From Paraburkholderia polaris (lineage in GTDB: Bacteria > Pseudomonadota > Gammaproteobacteria > Burkholderiales > Burkholderiaceae), in the NCBI RefSeq assembly GCF_012927345.1, contig NZ_JABBGJ010000008.1, positions 124,001 to 188,000 on the forward strand: 64,000 bases of DNA. Direction: 5' to 3'. The notes beneath the pieces are model-generated. The model was not told the DNA's origin. It saw nothing but the letters and a program-made list of their open reading frames with translations, and did no database searches. The position numbers and the translations under genes are program-made. Below are positions 55,654 to 64,000 of the stretch, piece by piece (position 1 is the first letter of the stretch; each line of letters opens with the position of its first letter).

Positions 55654-56580
55654 ATGTGCCAACTTCTCGGAATGAACTGCGCCGCGCCGACGGACGTCAC
55701 GTTCTCGTTCACCGGCTTTGCGGCGCGCGGCGGCGTCACCGATCACCACGCGGACGGCTGGGGCATCGCCTTCTTCGAAGACAAAGCCTGCCGCCTGTTC
55801 ATCGACCATCAATCGTCGGCTACCTCGCCGATCGCCGAAATGGTCAAGCGCTACCCGATCAAATCGAAGAACACGATCGCGCATATTCGCAAGGCGACGC
55901 AAGGGCACATCCTGCTCGAGAACTGCCATCCGTTCATGCGCGAACTGTGGGGGCGTCACTGGATCTTCGCGCACAACGGCGACCTGAAAGACTATTCGCC
56001 GGCGCTGACGGGCGTCTATCAACCTGTCGGCACGACCGATAGCGAACTGGCGTTCTGCGCGTTGCTGCAAGGTTTGCGCAAGGCTTTCCCGGGCACGCAG
56101 CCGCCGCTCGACGAACTGTTCGCCGCGCTCGAAACGCTCACGCGCGAGATCACGCAATTCGGCGTATTCAATTTCCTGATGTCGAACGGCCAGGCGCTGT
56201 TCGCGCATTGCTCGACGCATCTGCATTACATCGTGCGGCGCTGGCCATTCTCGACTGCCCATCTGGTCGATGCGGATGTGTCGATCGATTTCGCCAAATA
56301 CACGACGCCGGAAGACCGCGTCGCCGTGATCGCGACCAAGCCGCTCACCGATAACGAGGTGTGGACCGCTTTCAAACCGGGCGATCTGATGATGTTCCAG
56401 CACGGCGAAGTGGTCGGCCGAGTCAACGTGCCGGTGCCGGCTTCGGTGCTGGAGAAGTTGCGCAATCCGGCGTTGGACGCATCGGCTTCGGCAACGACGA
56501 TTGCGGCTTCGGTTGAGGCGGTAGCCACGGCCGAGGTCGACTTTGAAGCCGCGGATGACGCCGCCGCTTTCGAATCCTGA
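55654..56580 (+). CDS. Class II glutamine amidotransferase-like protein (YafJ type)
   Basis: 308 residues with an N-terminal nucleophile domain: MCQLLGMNCAAPTD puts Cys2 at the N-terminus after Met removal; HIRKATQGHILLENCHPF and WIFAHNGDLKDY are the glutamine-binding motifs. It lacks a recognisable synthase partner domain. E. coli YafJ is similar and of unknown function. The C-terminal 45 residues are Ala/acidic and probably disordered. It may use glutamine as a nitrogen source for an unidentified partner. A terminator shared with gltL lies at 56724-56764. Confidence 0.85.
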   Translation: MCQLLGMNCAAPTDVTFSFTGFAARGGVTDHHADGWGIAFFEDKACRLFIDHQSSATSPIAEMVKRYPIKSKNTIAHIRKATQGHILLENCHPFMRELWGRHWIFAHNGDLKDYSPALTGVYQPVGTTDSELAFCALLQGLRKAFPGTQPPLDELFAALETLTREITQFGVFNFLMSNGQALFAHCSTHLHYIVRRWPFSTAHLVDADVSIDFAKYTTPEDRVAVIATKPLTDNEVWTAFKPGDLMMFQHGEVVGRVNVPVPASVLEKLRNPALDASASATTIAASVEAVATAEVDFEAADDAAAFES

Positions 56581-56723
56581 CCTGCGAATGCGCTCGCTAA
56601 CGTCGGAACGCCGACCCTACGCTTGCGCTCGCCAACGCAAGAATTCTTAGCCCGCGTCTGCATTCACGCACGGCAGAACGACCAGCCCGCGCTTGCCTCC
56701 CGAACGTCAGAAGGCCAACGTCA

Positions 56724-56764
56724 AAAACAAAAAAGCCGCTTCTTTTCCCGAAGCGGCTTTTTTG
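56724..56764. terminator. Bidirectional terminator between the amidotransferase gene and gltL
   Basis: A 12-bp stem (AAAAAGCCGCTT at 56730-56741 with 56751-56762) with A and T runs outside serves both converging units. Confidence 0.92.
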
Positions 56765-56807
56765 CATGTGAGCCACGCCATGTAAGCAGCGTGGCCCGAT
56801 AAAAACC

Positions 56808-57533
56808 TCAGTGCAGGATCTTCGCCAGAAAATCCTTCGCGCGATCCGACTTCGGATTCGCGAAGAAATCTTCCTTGCGGTCGTCTTCCACGATCAAGCC
56901 CTTGTCCATGAAGATCACGCGGTGCGCGACCTTCTTGGCAAAGCCCATTTCGTGCGTGACGCACATCATCGTCATGCCTTCCTGCGCGAGTTCGACCATC
57001 ACGTCGAGCACTTCGTTGATCATTTCCGGATCGAGCGCGGAGGTCGGCTCGTCGAAGAGCATAGCGATCGGGTCCATCGACAGCGCGCGCGCAATCGCCA
57101 CACGCTGCTGCTGACCGCCCGACAATTGCCCCGGAAACTTATCCGCATGCGCACGCAGACCGACGCGATCGAGCAGCTTGTAGCCCTTGGTGGTGGCTTC
57201 GTCTTTCGAACGGCCGAGCACCTTGATCTGAGCGAGCGTCAAGTTCTGCACGATCGACAGATGCGGGAACAGTTCGAAGTGCTGGAACACCATGCCAACC
57301 TTCGCACGCAACTTCGACAGATTGGTTTTCTTGTCGGTCAGCGATTGGCCGTTGATGACGATTTCGCCCTTCTGGAACGGCTCAAGGCCGTTCACGGTTT
57401 TGATCAGCGTGGACTTGCCCGAACCCGACGGCCCGCACACCACCACCACTTCACCTTTTTTGACTTCCGTCGTGCAGTCGGTCAGCACTTGAAACTGACC
57501 GTACCACTTCGAAACATTCTTGATAGAGATCAT
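56808..57533 (-). CDS. gltL: Glutamate/aspartate ABC transporter ATP-binding protein
   Basis: 241 residues, the size of E. coli GltL. The ATPase carries Walker [15 protein letters not shown]-loop region [11 protein letters not shown], signature [15 protein letters not shown], Walker [16 protein letters not shown] and the switch [10 protein letters not shown]. It energises the GltJK permease. The ATG at 57533 overlaps the gltK stop by 4 bp (ATGA at 57530-57533). It is the last gene of gltIJKL and ends at the terminator at 56724-56764. Confidence 0.96.
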   Translation of the reverse strand: MISIKNVSKWYGQFQVLTDCTTEVKKGEVVVVCGPSGSGKSTLIKTVNGLEPFQKGEIVINGQSLTDKKTNLSKLRAKVGMVFQHFELFPHLSIVQNLTLAQIKVLGRSKDEATTKGYKLLDRVGLRAHADKFPGQLSGGQQQRVAIARALSMDPIAMLFDEPTSALDPEMINEVLDVMVELAQEGMTMMCVTHEMGFAKKVAHRVIFMDKGLIVEDDRKEDFFANPKSDRAKDFLAKILH

Positions 57534-58207
57534 CTTGCGACCTTTTTCTGAAGACCTTTGACGAGGCTCGACGCGATCACACAGACCACGAAATAACACG
57601 CGCCCGCGAACAGTACCATTTCGACATTCGTACCGTCACGGTCGCCAATATTCGTAGCGGTGCGGAAGAAGTCGGCGAGGCTGATCACGTAGACGAGCGA
57701 CGTATCCTGAAACAGCACGATACCTTGCGTAAGCAGCAGCGGCACCATCGCGCGGAACGCCTGCGGCAGCACGATGAGGCGCATCGCCTGCGGGTAGCTC
57801 ATACCGAGCGCAAACGCCGCATTGACCTGGCCGCGCGGCACCGCCTGAATGCCGGCGCGGATGATCTCCGAATAGTACGCTGCCTCAAACAGCGAGAAAG
57901 CGACCATCGCCGAAGCCAGCCGGATATCGATATCCGGCGACAAGCCCAGCACGTTTTGTAGCACCTGCGGCACGATCAGGAAGAACCACAGCAGCACCAT
58001 CACCAGCGGGATCGAACGGAACACCGTGACATAAGCCTTCGCGAACCAGGCGAACGGCTTGAACGGCGAGAGCCGCAGGATGGCGAGAACCGTGCCCCAG
58101 ATAATGCCGAACACGATCGCGATCAGCGTGATCTTGAAGGTGACGATCGCGCCGGTCCACAGCGTAGGCAGTGCGCCCGGAATACCGCTCCAGTCGAAAT
58201 GATGCAT
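57530..58207 (-). CDS. gltK: Glutamate/aspartate ABC transporter permease
   Basis: 225-residue inner-membrane permease of the HisMQ type with about five helices and the ABC coupling motif [24 protein letters not shown]. It pairs with GltJ. The ATG at 58207 shares one base with the gltJ stop (TGATG), with GGAGG 6 nt upstream, so it is tightly coupled to gltJ. The 4-bp overlap with gltL downstream completes the coupling. Together they form the transmembrane channel. Confidence 0.95.
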   Translation of the reverse strand: MHHFDWSGIPGALPTLWTGAIVTFKITLIAIVFGIIWGTVLAILRLSPFKPFAWFAKAYVTVFRSIPLVMVLLWFFLIVPQVLQNVLGLSPDIDIRLASAMVAFSLFEAAYYSEIIRAGIQAVPRGQVNAAFALGMSYPQAMRLIVLPQAFRAMVPLLLTQGIVLFQDTSLVYVISLADFFRTATNIGDRDGTNVEMVLFAGACYFVVCVIASSLVKGLQKKVAR

Positions 58208-58947
58208 CACTTACCTCCGATATAGCCGGGCAACCGTGTCTTGGCTTCGACCCAGCGCATCAGTTGCATCACGACCAGATTGATCAGCATGTAGGCCAGC
58301 GTGACCGCGATGAACGACTCATACGTCTGCGACGTGTAGTCGACCAGTTGGCGCGCCTGGGCCGACAGATCCAGCAGACCGATGGTCGACGCGACCGCCG
58401 AGTTCTTGAAGATGTTCAAAAACTCGGACGTGAGCGGCGGCACGATGATCCGGTACGCAACCGGCAGCAGCACGTAGCGATACGTCTGCCATTGCGTGAA
58501 GCCCATTGCCAGACCCGCGGCGCGCTGGCCGCGCGGCAACGCGTTGATGCCCGAGCGCACCTGCTCGCACACGCGCGCGGCGGTGAACAACCCGAGACAG
58601 ATGATCGACGACGAGAAGAACTGCGCGCCCGGCGGCAATTGCTTGAACCAGTTGCCGATCGACACCGGCAGCAACTCCGGTATCACCAGATACCAGATGA
58701 AGAACTGCACGATCAGTGGGATGTTGCGGAAGATCGCGACATAGAGCGTGCCGATACCGGACGCCCATTTGTTCGGCACCGTGCGCAGCACACCGAAAAA
58801 CGAACCGACGATCAGCGCGATTACCCATGCCGACAGCGACACGGTAATCGTCACCCAGAAGCCGGACATCAGCCAGCCCAGATAGGTGGTCGGCTCGCCG
58901 GTGGAGACCGGACTCAGCAAAATGCCCCAGTTCCAGTGATATGACAT
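58207..58947 (-). CDS. gltJ: Glutamate/aspartate ABC transporter permease
   Basis: 246 residues, the same as E. coli GltJ. About five helices and the coupling motif [34 protein letters not shown]. The ATG at 58947 (MSYHWNWG) follows GGAG by 8 nt and is preferred to an upstream TTG. The 82-bp gap to gltI contains a stem-loop (58971-58997) that may set a lower level of the membrane parts relative to the binding protein. Confidence 0.95.
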   Translation of the reverse strand: MSYHWNWGILLSPVSTGEPTTYLGWLMSGFWVTITVSLSAWVIALIVGSFFGVLRTVPNKWASGIGTLYVAIFRNIPLIVQFFIWYLVIPELLPVSIGNWFKQLPPGAQFFSSSIICLGLFTAARVCEQVRSGINALPRGQRAAGLAMGFTQWQTYRYVLLPVAYRIIVPPLTSEFLNIFKNSAVASTIGLLDLSAQARQLVDYTSQTYESFIAVTLAYMLINLVVMQLMRWVEAKTRLPGYIGGK

Positions 58948-58970
58948 GACCAAGACTCCAGCAAAAAGAA

Positions 58971-58997
58971 ACGGAAGAAGCGCGTGGCCCCTTCCGT
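58971..58997 (-). other. Stem-loop between gltI and gltJ
   Basis: ACGGAAG (58971-58977) pairs with CTTCCGT (58991-58997); the minus strand continues TTCTTTTT. A leaky terminator or a 3'-end stabiliser of the gltI message is likely, as known in many binding-protein operons. Confidence 0.55.
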
Positions 58998-59029
58998 CTC
59001 GTTCAGCGTTTCAAAAAAACAGCTAAGGT

Positions 59030-59923
59030 TTAATCGATTGCCTTGTCATTCGGGCTCTTGTAGAGCGCCTTGATGTCGTCGCTTTCCGGGAAGTTCAGGT
59101 TCAGGCCCTTCGGCGGAATCGGCGATTCGAACCACTTCTTGTAGATCTGATCGGCTTCGCCCGAGGTTTCGACCTTCGCGATCGCGTCGTCGACGACCTT
59201 CTTGAATTCCGGATCGTTCTTGCGAATCATGCAGCCATACGCTTCATGCGATTGCGGTGTGCCGACGATCACGAAGTCGCCCGGGTTGTTCGACTTTGCC
59301 CGCTCGCCCGCCAGAAGCGCGTCGTCCATCATGAACGCGGCAGCGCGGCCGGTGGAGAGCGTCAGGAATGACTCGCCATGGTCCTTCGCGCTAATGATGT
59401 TCATGCCCATGCTCTTGTCCTGGTTCATCTTGCGAAGCAGGCGCTCGGAGGTGGTGCCGGCCGTCGTGACGACAGTCTTGCCCTTCAGGTCCGCGAAGTC
59501 CTTGATGCCGGAGTCCTTCTTGGTCATCAGACGCGTGCCGATCACGAAGATCGTGTTCGAGAACGAAGCTTGTTGCTGGCGTTCGGCGTTATTGGTGGTC
59601 GAGCCGCATTCCATGTCGACGGTGCCGTTTTGCACCAGCGGAATACGGTTTTGCGACGTGACAGGCGTGAGCTTGACCTTCAGGTTAGGCATGTTCAGCT
59701 TTGCCTTGACCGCCTCCACCACCTTCAGCGCGAATTCCTGCGAGTAGCCGATGACATTCTGTTTGTCGTCGTAATACGAAAACGGGATCGACGATTCGCG
59801 ATGACCCAGCGAAATCACGCCCGTGTCTTTGATCTTTTTCAGCGTACCAGCGTCTTGCGCATGCGCGCCAACCGTAAACAGTCCGAGAGTCGCGAGCAAC
59901 AGCGCAGCTTTTTTAACCTTCAT
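59030..59923 (-). CDS. gltI: Glutamate/aspartate periplasmic binding protein
   Basis: 297 residues with a signal peptide MKVKKAALLLATLGLFTVGAHA and a type II periplasmic fold: SLGHRESSIPFSYYDDKQNVIGYSQEF, PLVQNGTVDMECGSTTNNAERQQQ, GKTVVTTAGTTSERLL, FMMDDALLAGERA. These match GltI/DEBP-type proteins that deliver glutamate and aspartate to GltJKL. The ATG at 59923 follows AAGGAG by 8 nt; the open frame above it is not coding. It starts the gltIJKL operon, with gdhA upstream on the same strand. Confidence 0.95.
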   Translation of the reverse strand: MKVKKAALLLATLGLFTVGAHAQDAGTLKKIKDTGVISLGHRESSIPFSYYDDKQNVIGYSQEFALKVVEAVKAKLNMPNLKVKLTPVTSQNRIPLVQNGTVDMECGSTTNNAERQQQASFSNTIFVIGTRLMTKKDSGIKDFADLKGKTVVTTAGTTSERLLRKMNQDKSMGMNIISAKDHGESFLTLSTGRAAAFMMDDALLAGERAKSNNPGDFVIVGTPQSHEAYGCMIRKNDPEFKKVVDDAIAKVETSGEADQIYKKWFESPIPPKGLNLNFPESDDIKALYKSPNDKAID

Positions 59924-60233
59924 GTGTGATCTCCTTGGCAAGAATCGGCGCCAGTTTAGCAAAGTAATTATTTTGAAAGTATTGCTATAAACCATGTTTG
60001 TTGCATGTTCCCCTAATCCCTCAAGAGGACTTCCTTGGGGGCGCGCGCCGCTACGCGTGTTGTCGTGTTAAACGACGCTTCCGGGACGGTCAGTTAACCT
60101 TTCCGGACATGCGAAGGCGGGCGGCATCGATACGATGCCGCCCGCCGGGTCAAACACGCGGTCTTTTGAACCGCGTCGAAGCAGGATCGGTAAGTTCCGC
60201 GAGGTAGCGGACCCGCCGTTTCACGCAATCAGG
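59924..60233. other. Spacer between gdhA and gltI
   Basis: 310 bp hold the end of the gdhA unit and the gltI promoter region. The stretch at 59955-60000 is AT-rich and suits a sigma70 promoter on the minus strand, but no good -35/-10 pair stands out. See the gdhA hairpin at 60116-60146. Confidence 0.5.
60116..60146 (-). terminator. Perfect 14-bp hairpin after gdhA
   Basis: GGCGGGCGGCATCG (60116-60129) pairs with 60133-60146 around a 3-nt loop. It follows the gdhA stop by 87 bp. No T run follows, so Rho or the stem alone may end the message. Confidence 0.6.
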
Positions 60234-61547
60234 TCAGGGATACAGGCCGCGCAATTCGCGCGCTTCCAGGATCCGCTTACACGCGACGATAAACGCGGCG
60301 GTCCGCACGGACACCTTCTGTTCGCTCGATACTTGCCAAACTGCGGCAAATGCTTCACGCATCACGCGCTCGAGACGCTGGTTGATCTCATCTTCGGTCC
60401 AGAAGAAGCTCGAGAAGTCCTGCACCCACTCGAAATACGACACCGTCACACCGCCCGCGTTGGCCACAACGTCCGGAATCACGAGGATGCCGCGGTCGTG
60501 CAGAATGTCGTCCGCTGCCGTAGTGGTCGGGCCGTTAGCGCCTTCCACGACGATCTTCGTCTTGATCTTCGCTGCGTTCTTTTCGGTGATCTGGTTTTCC
60601 AGCGCAGCCGGAATCAGGATGTCGGATTCAACCGTCCAGAAATCTTCGTTCGCGATCGCGTCGGCTTCCGCGAAACCGCCCACGCCGCCCGTCTTCGCCA
60701 CGTGAGCCAGCAGCGCGACAGCATCGATGCCGGTTGACTTGTACAGCGAGCCGGTGTGATCTTGCACCGCGACCAACTTCGAGCCCGCTTCCTGAAACAG
60801 ACGCGCAGCGATGCCGCCCACGTTACCGAAGCCCTGCACGGCGATACGCGCGCCTTCGATGTCGACACCAATGCGGCGTGCTGCTTCGGAGGCAACCACG
60901 AACACGCCACGGCCCGTCGCTTCACGGCGGCCCAGCGAACCACCCAGCGTGATCGGCTTGCCCGTCACGACGCCCGTAGCCGTTTGGCCCTGGTTCATCG
61001 AGTACGTGTCCATCATCCACGCCATGATCTGCTCGTTCGTGTTCACGTCCGGCGCGGGGATGTCGGTATTCGGTCCGATGATGATGCCGATTTCGCTCGT
61101 GTAGCGGCGCGTCATGCGCTCCAGCTCGCCACGCGACAAGGTGCGCGGGTCGACACGAATACCGCCCTTCGCGCCGCCGTACGGCACGTTCACAGCAGCG
61201 TTCTTCACCGACATCCACGCCGACAGCGCCATCACTTCCGACAGCGTCACGTCCTGGTGATAGCGCACGCCGCCCTTACCCGGACCGCGCGACACGTTGT
61301 GCTGCACGCGATAGCCTTCGAAGTGCGCGACGGTGCCGTTATCGAGTTCGATAGGCACATCGACGATCAGAATGCGCTTTGGGCGCTTCAGGGTTTCGAG
61401 CCAGCGGGACAGCGAGCCGAGGTACGGCGCGACGCGGTCGACCTGACGCAGGTAGTTGCCCCACGGGCCGAGGTCTTCGCTATTAAGGTAGGAGGGAACG
61501 GACTGCAACGATGATGCGGATTGTGCGACTTGCTGCTGAGAAGACAT
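60234..61547 (-). CDS. gdhA: Glutamate dehydrogenase
   Basis: 437 residues. Reversibly converts glutamate to 2-oxoglutarate and ammonium. The substrate and catalytic lysines are in [25 protein letters not shown] and [36 protein letters not shown] follows and the Rossmann GxGxxG is [15 protein letters not shown]. Coenzyme preference is not decided here. It lies between a LysR regulator upstream and the gltIJKL importer downstream on the same strand, which groups glutamate uptake and deamination. Confidence 0.93.
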   Translation of the reverse strand: MSSQQQVAQSASSLQSVPSYLNSEDLGPWGNYLRQVDRVAPYLGSLSRWLETLKRPKRILIVDVPIELDNGTVAHFEGYRVQHNVSRGPGKGGVRYHQDVTLSEVMALSAWMSVKNAAVNVPYGGAKGGIRVDPRTLSRGELERMTRRYTSEIGIIIGPNTDIPAPDVNTNEQIMAWMMDTYSMNQGQTATGVVTGKPITLGGSLGRREATGRGVFVVASEAARRIGVDIEGARIAVQGFGNVGGIAARLFQEAGSKLVAVQDHTGSLYKSTGIDAVALLAHVAKTGGVGGFAEADAIANEDFWTVESDILIPAALENQITEKNAAKIKTKIVVEGANGPTTTAADDILHDRGILVIPDVVANAGGVTVSYFEWVQDFSSFFWTEDEINQRLERVMREAFAAVWQVSSEQKVSVRTAAFIVACKRILEARELRGLYP

Positions 61548-61685
61548 GAACGCTCCGGCGTTGATCGAATAGCAGCATTGTCGAAAAACGCCGTTTTGAA
61601 ATCCAATGCCGTTTCCTTATCCGATTATGTTTTTTCTGCATAACCGTTAAGAAGCCGCAAATTCGCGTCGTAGGGACGCAGGTTT

Positions 61686-62648
61686 TCAGGCAGCGCCTGC
61701 GCCTTGCGCCAACTCCTCCGACACCACGTCCCACAGTTGCCGCACGAGTATTTGCCGTGCATCGTCGCCTTTGGCGGCCAGCTTGTCGCGATAGAGGCGA
61801 ATCTCCATGGTCAGCGTGAGCTGCCCTTCGGGCGTGCCGCGCGTCGCGCGATCGAGCCTGATCAGCTTGCTGTCGGCGACCGCGTCTTCCACTGCGCTGT
61901 GCGGCAGGAACGCAATGCCGTGGCCGGCCAGCGCCATCGCTTTGAGCCCCTCGGCCATGTCTGTTTCGTACAACCGGTCGAGATACAGGCGCTCCGGCGC
62001 GTTGGCGAGAATCACTTCGGTCATGCGGCCAAGGTACGCGTTCGGCGTGTAGGTTAGATAGGGCGTGGGCGTTTCGGCCGTGCCCGGCAGCGTGTGCCGA
62101 GGGCGCCCGGCGCGGCCCGGCGCCGAGAACGGACTGATCGGTTCGTTGCCGAGCGTGAGCATGTCGTAGCGCGCGGGATCGAGCGCGACCGGATGACTCG
62201 GATGGTGATAGCCCATCATCAGATCGCAACCGCCTTCCACCAGCGCCAAAGCCGCGTCGTGCACGTTCAACGCCCGCAGCCGGGTATGGATCGGGCCCAT
62301 TTGCGCTTCGATGCGTTGCAGCCAGCGCGGGAAGTACGTGAGCGACAGCGTGTGCGGCACCGCGAACTCGATGGTTGCCTGCGGCGTCGCCGTGTGTCCG
62401 CGCAGTAGGGCACGCGCCTCGTGGAACTGCGACAGCATGGTGAGCGCCTGCTCGTAAAACACCTGGCCTGCCGCCGTCAGCCGCGTCGGGTAAACCGAAC
62501 GATCGATCAGTTCCGTGCCCAGCCACGCTTCCAGTGCCTGAATTCGCCGCGAAAATGCCGGTTGCGTGACGTGACGCGATTCGGCAGAGCGGCTGAAACT
62601 ACGCGTTTCCGCGAGCGAAACAAAGTCTTCGAGCCATTTCAGTTCCAT
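61686..62648 (-). CDS. LysR-family regulator
   Basis: 320 residues. The helix-turn-helix is WLEDFVSLAETRSFSRSAESRHVTQPAFSRRIQALEAWLG, typical of the HypT/YjiE group that senses oxidants, and the C-terminal domain is the usual LysR type (PHTLSLTYFPRWLQRIEAQM; ALAGHGIAFLPHSAVEDAV). It is 138 bp upstream of gdhA in the same direction, so regulation of gdhA is plausible but not shown. Its ATG is at 62648. Confidence 0.82.
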   Translation of the reverse strand: MELKWLEDFVSLAETRSFSRSAESRHVTQPAFSRRIQALEAWLGTELIDRSVYPTRLTAAGQVFYEQALTMLSQFHEARALLRGHTATPQATIEFAVPHTLSLTYFPRWLQRIEAQMGPIHTRLRALNVHDAALALVEGGCDLMMGYHHPSHPVALDPARYDMLTLGNEPISPFSAPGRAGRPRHTLPGTAETPTPYLTYTPNAYLGRMTEVILANAPERLYLDRLYETDMAEGLKAMALAGHGIAFLPHSAVEDAVADSKLIRLDRATRGTPEGQLTLTMEIRLYRDKLAAKGDDARQILVRQLWDVVSEELAQGAGAA

Positions 62649-62794
62649 ACGTAGCCTGCTGCTGCCGGGAGAGAGGAAGACAGCATTCTAGATCGGTGTC
62701 GTGATGCATACCGCGGCCATCACGCTCCGCTATTGCCCGCCGGCGCGATGAGACGGCCATGAGCCGGCGACAGGCCAGGCGCGATAGAGACGCA

Positions 62795-63535
62795 CTAGGC
62801 CTCGTCGCCTTCCATGACGCGGTGGTTCCCAATACGCTCAACCTCACCGAGTCCATTGATCACACATGCCTGGCCGATCAAGCCTTTGCGGTCCAGGCCG
62901 GCATCGTTGAGCTGTTGAGCTGTCAGGCTGCCACTCGCCACGCCGATATACACCCAATACTGCTGCGGCCGACAGCCGATGCCCAGTTCGCCGGCATCGC
63001 TGATAACGCCAAAATGCTTCAGTGCCCGATAGTGATCGGGCCGGGCATTCTTGTCGTCATCCGATTTCCATTGCTCGATGAAACTGTCGTAGCGGTTCGC
63101 CCGCAACGCGACGAAATCGTACGTCCATGCGTCATTGAACACTGACTCGAGAAATGCCCGGCGGGCGCCGTCAGCACCCATCACGCCGCACATCGCCCCG
63201 AGTAGCCCGCAGTTGAGACTCGCCGTCGCATCGTTGAAGTGGGCAGGCAATCCCACGACGATCCAGCTTGCGCTGCCCTCCGCTTCGCTGGATGCCGGCT
63301 GATCGAACTTCATGCGAATGCCACGCGCATCCCAATCCAGAAATGCCCGCATCAGGCATTCAATATCGTCGGCGAACAGCCATTCATCCGGCCCGGCCTG
63401 GGCGCCGCCCGGATCGTCGCCTCCACAGCTGACCGCGAACCTTGGACGCCCGATCCCGTTGATGTATTCCTCGAATTGTGTACCGTTGGTAATAACCGAC
63501 CTGAAGACCGTTACACCTTGCTGGGGAGCTTTCAT
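62795..63535 (-). CDS. Unrecognised protein, 246 residues
   Basis: I recognise no family. The start is well supported: AGGAGG lies 9 nt before the ATG at 63535. The sequence is soluble, moderately acidic, with aromatic and Gly patches (FAVSCGGDDPGG, DEWLFADDIECLMRAFLDWDARG, WIVVGLPAHFNDATASLNCGLLGAMCGVMG, HYRALKHFGVISDAGELGIGCRPQQYWVYIGVASG). It has no signal peptide or membrane helix. It faces the AT-richer 63.5-64 kb region and may be accessory. No terminator was seen downstream. Confidence 0.7.
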   Translation of the reverse strand: MKAPQQGVTVFRSVITNGTQFEEYINGIGRPRFAVSCGGDDPGGAQAGPDEWLFADDIECLMRAFLDWDARGIRMKFDQPASSEAEGSASWIVVGLPAHFNDATASLNCGLLGAMCGVMGADGARRAFLESVFNDAWTYDFVALRANRYDSFIEQWKSDDDKNARPDHYRALKHFGVISDAGELGIGCRPQQYWVYIGVASGSLTAQQLNDAGLDRKGLIGQACVINGLGEVERIGNHRVMEGDEA

Positions 63536-64000
63536 TATTTACGACCTCCTGGCTTTACTTGATTTTTTGGGGGTACAGGAGCCGACACAATACTCACTTT
63601 TTTACAAATGGAGAAGCACGGACATTAGATTCAGAAAATACTTCACCACTACCCATGCAATGAACCGTATAGTTAATTACCAAGTGGCGCAACGCGTGAA
63701 ACATGTCACGCCATCAAAACCGCCCTGGCGCAGGCATTTTGCATCACAGCATTAACGTTCATGGCACCCCTCGACACGACATTAATTTGATATTTTTGAC
63801 GAAAATTAGCTGGCGATCACGTATATCGCATACCAGCCACATCTACGCCCGTTACCTTGCGCAGGCATCTTTCGCTAACGAATGATACCCATTCTCACCA
63901 ATCCGCCAATCGCCGTCCGGCGACAACGCAGTCACTTTCGATAAGAAAATATTTGAATCCGTGGGTGAAGCACCATCGACTTATTTCCTCCTTTTTTCCG
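63536..64000. other. AT-richer region at the right edge with no gene seen
   Basis: The 465 bp to the window end are clearly lower in GC than the rest, with several T and A runs. Open frames here (for example 63703-63885 on the plus strand) have no ribosome binding site and no protein-like sequence. The region may hold the promoter of the unrecognised gene and the end of an accessory island that continues beyond the window. Confidence 0.5.

Noticed and set aside
59935..59960. Sigma54 promoter for gltI
   Set aside because: A TGGCGC and TTGCC pair occurs on the minus strand, but the GG to GC distance is 11 bp rather than 10 and it overlaps the ribosome binding site region.
63703..63885. 60-codon open frame in the AT-rich end
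   Set aside because: No ribosome binding site, no hydrophobic or domain pattern, random composition.

Overview
The window is a compact, high-GC, mostly core-chromosome segment of a Burkholderiaceae bacterium, most likely Paraburkholderia or Burkholderia. The evidence is the base composition and the gene order: dusB-fis-purH, ruvC-ruvA-ruvB, miaB-phoH-ybeY-(chaC)-corC-lnt, glpD-glpK-glpF, pyrC next to a DUF3025 gene, gltIJKL beside gdhA, rplM-rpsI and erpA. No tRNA, rRNA, phage integrase, transposase or CRISPR array was seen. The assignment rests on recognised protein families and synteny only; no database was searched.

Layout. 1-2.7 kb: end of a DHA2 exporter, then a GntR/FCD regulator divergent from D-galactonate dehydratase (dgoD). 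2.9-7.4 kb: two small proteins, copCD, and two multihaem cytochrome c genes. 7.4-15.1 kb: TrhA/hemolysin III, RhlE helicase, a flavin-binding-fold protein, a diiron ferritin-like protein, an MHS transporter and a gamma-glutamyltransferase. 15.3-23.2 kb: glycerol regulon (glpR, glpD, glpK, glpF), interrupted by a small protein, a TetR regulator and a lipoprotein, then a HAD phosphatase. 23.4-28.2 kb: ribB under an FMN riboswitch, an XRE-cupin regulator, a VOC protein plus MFS exporter, and a divergent LysR regulator. 28.4-42.1 kb: housekeeping run miaB, phoH, ybeY, chaC, corC, lnt, a GST, pepP, ubiH, dusB, fis, purH. 42.3-50.6 kb: KTSC protein, ruvCAB, an MpaB-like oxygenase, a histidine phosphatase, dtd, tyrS, anmK, erpA. 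50.8-53.3 kb: rpsI and rplM, a candidate small RNA, an OsmC protein and RNase P RNA. 53.5-64 kb: DUF3025 gene, pyrC, a glutamine amidotransferase, the gltIJKL glutamate importer, gdhA, a LysR regulator, and an unrecognised gene at the edge of an AT-richer stretch.

How the genes work together. Glycerol enters through GlpF, is phosphorylated by GlpK and oxidised by GlpD, with GlpR as likely repressor acting at an inverted repeat before glpD. GltIJKL imports glutamate/aspartate and the neighbouring GdhA can deaminate glutamate. MiaB, YbeY, DusB, Dtd, TyrS, RNase P RNA, L13 and S9 serve RNA maturation and translation. RuvABC resolves Holliday junctions. CorC and Lnt belong to envelope maintenance.

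The least expected signal is a short transcription unit on the minus strand at about 51954-52043. It has a consensus-like sigma70 promoter (17-bp spacer), an inverted repeat upstream of it, a hairpin whose loop matches the anti-Shine-Dalgarno tail of 16S rRNA, and a strong intrinsic terminator, with no plausible protein. Other points worth a look are a perfect 18-bp palindrome before dgoD, two tandem-repeat tracts (13-bp and 10-bp units), non-canonical NPA motifs in GlpF, and two genes (pepP and ruvB) whose ATG lies exactly 6 nt after a -10-like box with no ribosome binding site.
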